DNA of 64,000 nucleotides from Devosia nitrariae. Its GTDB lineage: Bacteria; Pseudomonadota; Alphaproteobacteria; Rhizobiales; Devosiaceae. The stretch's first letter is position 1. Every line of letters starts with the position of its first letter. Shown here one piece after another: positions 62,695 to 64,000 of this stretch. The notes under the pieces were generated by a model. That model was not told the DNA's origin. It worked only from the letters and a program-made list of their open reading frames with translations, and did no database searches. Where the stretch lies: positions 62,001 to 126,000 of the forward strand of contig NZ_BSNS01000022.1 in NCBI RefSeq assembly GCF_030160115.1. The letters are read 5' to 3'. The translations under genes were made by a program, and so were the position numbers.

Positions 62695-64000
62695 CTAGGC
62701 GACCTGCTGGATGGCCGCCTCGATCTCGGAAACGATGGAAGTGACGAGCGCGGCGTCGTCCGCTTCGCCCATAACCCGGATGACGGGTTCGGTGCCCGAT
62801 TCGCGGATGACGAGGCGGCCCGCGGAGCCGAGGCGCGCCTGGCTGTCGGCGATGAGCTTCTTGATCATCTTGTCTTCGAGCGGCCGGCCGGCCTTGAATT
62901 GCACGTTGCGCAGGAGCTGCGGCACCTTCTCGAACCGCGAGCAGACCTCCGAGACCGAGCGCTCCTCCTCCTTGATGACGGAGAGGAGCTGCAACGCGGC
63001 CACCAGACCGTCGCCGGTCGTGGTGAAATCGGAGAGAATGATGTGGCCGGACTGTTCGCCGCCGACGTTGAAGCCGCCGGACCGCATCGCCTCGAGCACG
63101 TAGCGGTCACCGACCTGAGTGCGCTCGAGCTTGAGGCCGATCGACGAAAGATACCGTTCGAGCCCCAGATTGGACATGATGGTGGCGACGATCCCGCCGC
63201 CGAGCAGCATGTTGCGCCTCAGCCAGCTCTGGGCGATGACCGCCATAAACTGGTCGCCATCAACCACCTGCCCCTTCTCGTCGACGATGATGACCCGGTC
63301 CGCGTCCCCGTCGAGCGCGATGCCGATATCGGCGCGCATCTCTTTGACTTTGGCGCAGACCGCCTCGGGCGCGGTCGAACCCACCTTGTGGTTGATATTG
63401 AAACCGTCCGGGTTGTCACCAATGGTGATGACCTCCGCCCCGAGTTCCCACAGGGCAAGGGGAGCGACCTTGTAGGCCGCGCCGTTGGCGCAATCGAGCA
63501 CGACACGAATGCCTGTCAGGTCCATGTTCCGCGGCAGGGTGCGCTTGGCGTATTCGATATAGCGCGTGCGCGCCTCGTCGTCGCGATAGGCGCGTCCGAT
63601 GTCATGTCCCTGCGCGAGCTTGGGTAGGAGGTTGGAATCGATAAGGCGCTCGATCTCGGCCTCGACGGTGTCGGAAAGCTTGTAGCCGTCCGGCCGGAAG
63701 AGCTTGATGCCGTTGTCCTCGAACGGATTGTGGGAGGCCGAGATCATCACGCCGAGATCGGCACGCAGCGACCGCGTCAGCATGGCGACCGCCGGAGTCG
63801 GCATGGGACCAAGCAGATAAACGTCCATGCCGACGGCCGTAAAGCCGGCAACGAGCGCGTATTCGATCATGTAGCCGGACCGGCGCGTATCCTTGCCGAT
63901 GACGACGCGGTTGCGGTGGTCGCCGTTGACGAACTTCAGACCCGCGGCCATGCCCACCTTCATGGCAAGGTCGGGCGTGAGCTTGGCCCCGTTAGCCTTG
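62695..64000 (-). CDS. glmM: Phosphoglucosamine mutase (N-terminal end outside window)
   Basis: GlmM interconverts glucosamine-6-phosphate and glucosamine-1-phosphate on the way to UDP-GlcNAc for peptidoglycan and lipopolysaccharide. Visible are [15 protein letters not shown] near the window edge, the phosphoserine loop [16 protein letters not shown], the Mg2+ loop DGDADR, the sugar-binding loop GGEQSGHI and the phosphate-binding loop [12 protein letters not shown]. Only about the first 30 residues are missing, beyond the window end. It is an essential core gene, which marks the right border of the accessory region. Its stop is 97 bases from the end of the convergent VOC gene; a weak stem (CGAAAA / TTTTCG, 62672-62689) lies between them. 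Confidence 0.96.
   Translation of the reverse strand, partial: KANGAKLTPDLAMKVGMAAGLKFVNGDHRNRVVIGKDTRRSGYMIEYALVAGFTAVGMDVYLLGPMPTPAVAMLTRSLRADLGVMISASHNPFEDNGIKLFRPDGYKLSDTVEAEIERLIDSNLLPKLAQGHDIGRAYRDDEARTRYIEYAKRTLPRNMDLTGIRVVLDCANGAAYKVAPLALWELGAEVITIGDNPDGFNINHKVGSTAPEAVCAKVKEMRADIGIALDGDADRVIIVDEKGQVVDGDQFMAVIAQSWLRRNMLLGGGIVATIMSNLGLERYLSSIGLKLERTQVGDRYVLEAMRSGGFNVGGEQSGHIILSDFTTTGDGLVAALQLLSVIKEEERSVSEVCSRFEKVPQLLRNVQFKAGRPLEDKMIKKLIADSQARLGSAGRLVIRESGTEPVIRVMGEADDAALVTSIVSEIEAAIQQVA

Overview
The window is GC-rich, gene-dense DNA from an alphaproteobacterium, most likely a member of the Hyphomicrobiales and plausibly Devosia-like. This rests on the gene families present (many ABC importers, GntR/LacI catabolic regulators, an Omp25/31-type porin-like protein), on GC-rich dispersed palindromes of a kind common in that order, and on a perfect CtrA-type box. 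The genus is an inference. I see no tRNA, rRNA, CRISPR array, transposase or phage gene. Almost the whole window is accessory carbohydrate and iron uptake; only the last few kilobases look like core genome (glmM, an outer-membrane protein, denD).

Layout. (1) 1-10.9 kb: an SDR tail, then a GntR gene with two enolase-superfamily genes (minus strand), divergent from a complete sugar ABC importer followed by a third enolase-superfamily dehydratase and an RraA/HMG-aldolase-like protein. This looks like import and breakdown of a sugar acid or its glycoside. (2) 11.2-21.0 kb: a second sugar importer with an embedded GH2 glycosidase (minus), divergent from a galactonate-dehydratase-like enzyme, an SDR and a DgoR-like GntR regulator. 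The divergent promoter has a well-ordered pair of operator-like repeats. (3) 21.1-30.2 kb: a small DUF1801 gene, then an Opp-type importer whose operon ends in an 836-residue protein I cannot assign, with a layout resembling (alpha/alpha)-toroid polysaccharide lyases. (4) 30.6-48.1 kb: a LacI regulator and GH38 alpha-mannosidase; a third sugar importer led by a GH78 alpha-L-rhamnosidase; LacI and GntR regulators; and a 1337-residue GH106-like enzyme. Three copies of one operator-like motif link GH78, the GntR gene and the GH106-like gene. (5) 48.3-49.1 kb: a DUF72 gene. (6) 49.3-60.1 kb: two FecBCDE-type iron/siderophore importers; the second carries three binding-protein genes (the last with a +1 frameshift) and a sucrase/ferredoxin-like iron-sulfur protein that may release iron. 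(7) 60.1-64 kb: denD, an outer-membrane protein, a VOC-family protein and glmM (cut by the window edge).

How it works together: none of the glycosidases has a signal peptide, while every importer has an exported binding protein. The picture is therefore a cell that imports short oligosaccharides (rhamnosyl, mannosyl and uronic- or aldonic-acid-containing, perhaps from plant, algal or microbial gums) and splits them in the cytoplasm, feeding sugar acids to the dehydratases. Substrates are inferred from enzyme families only.
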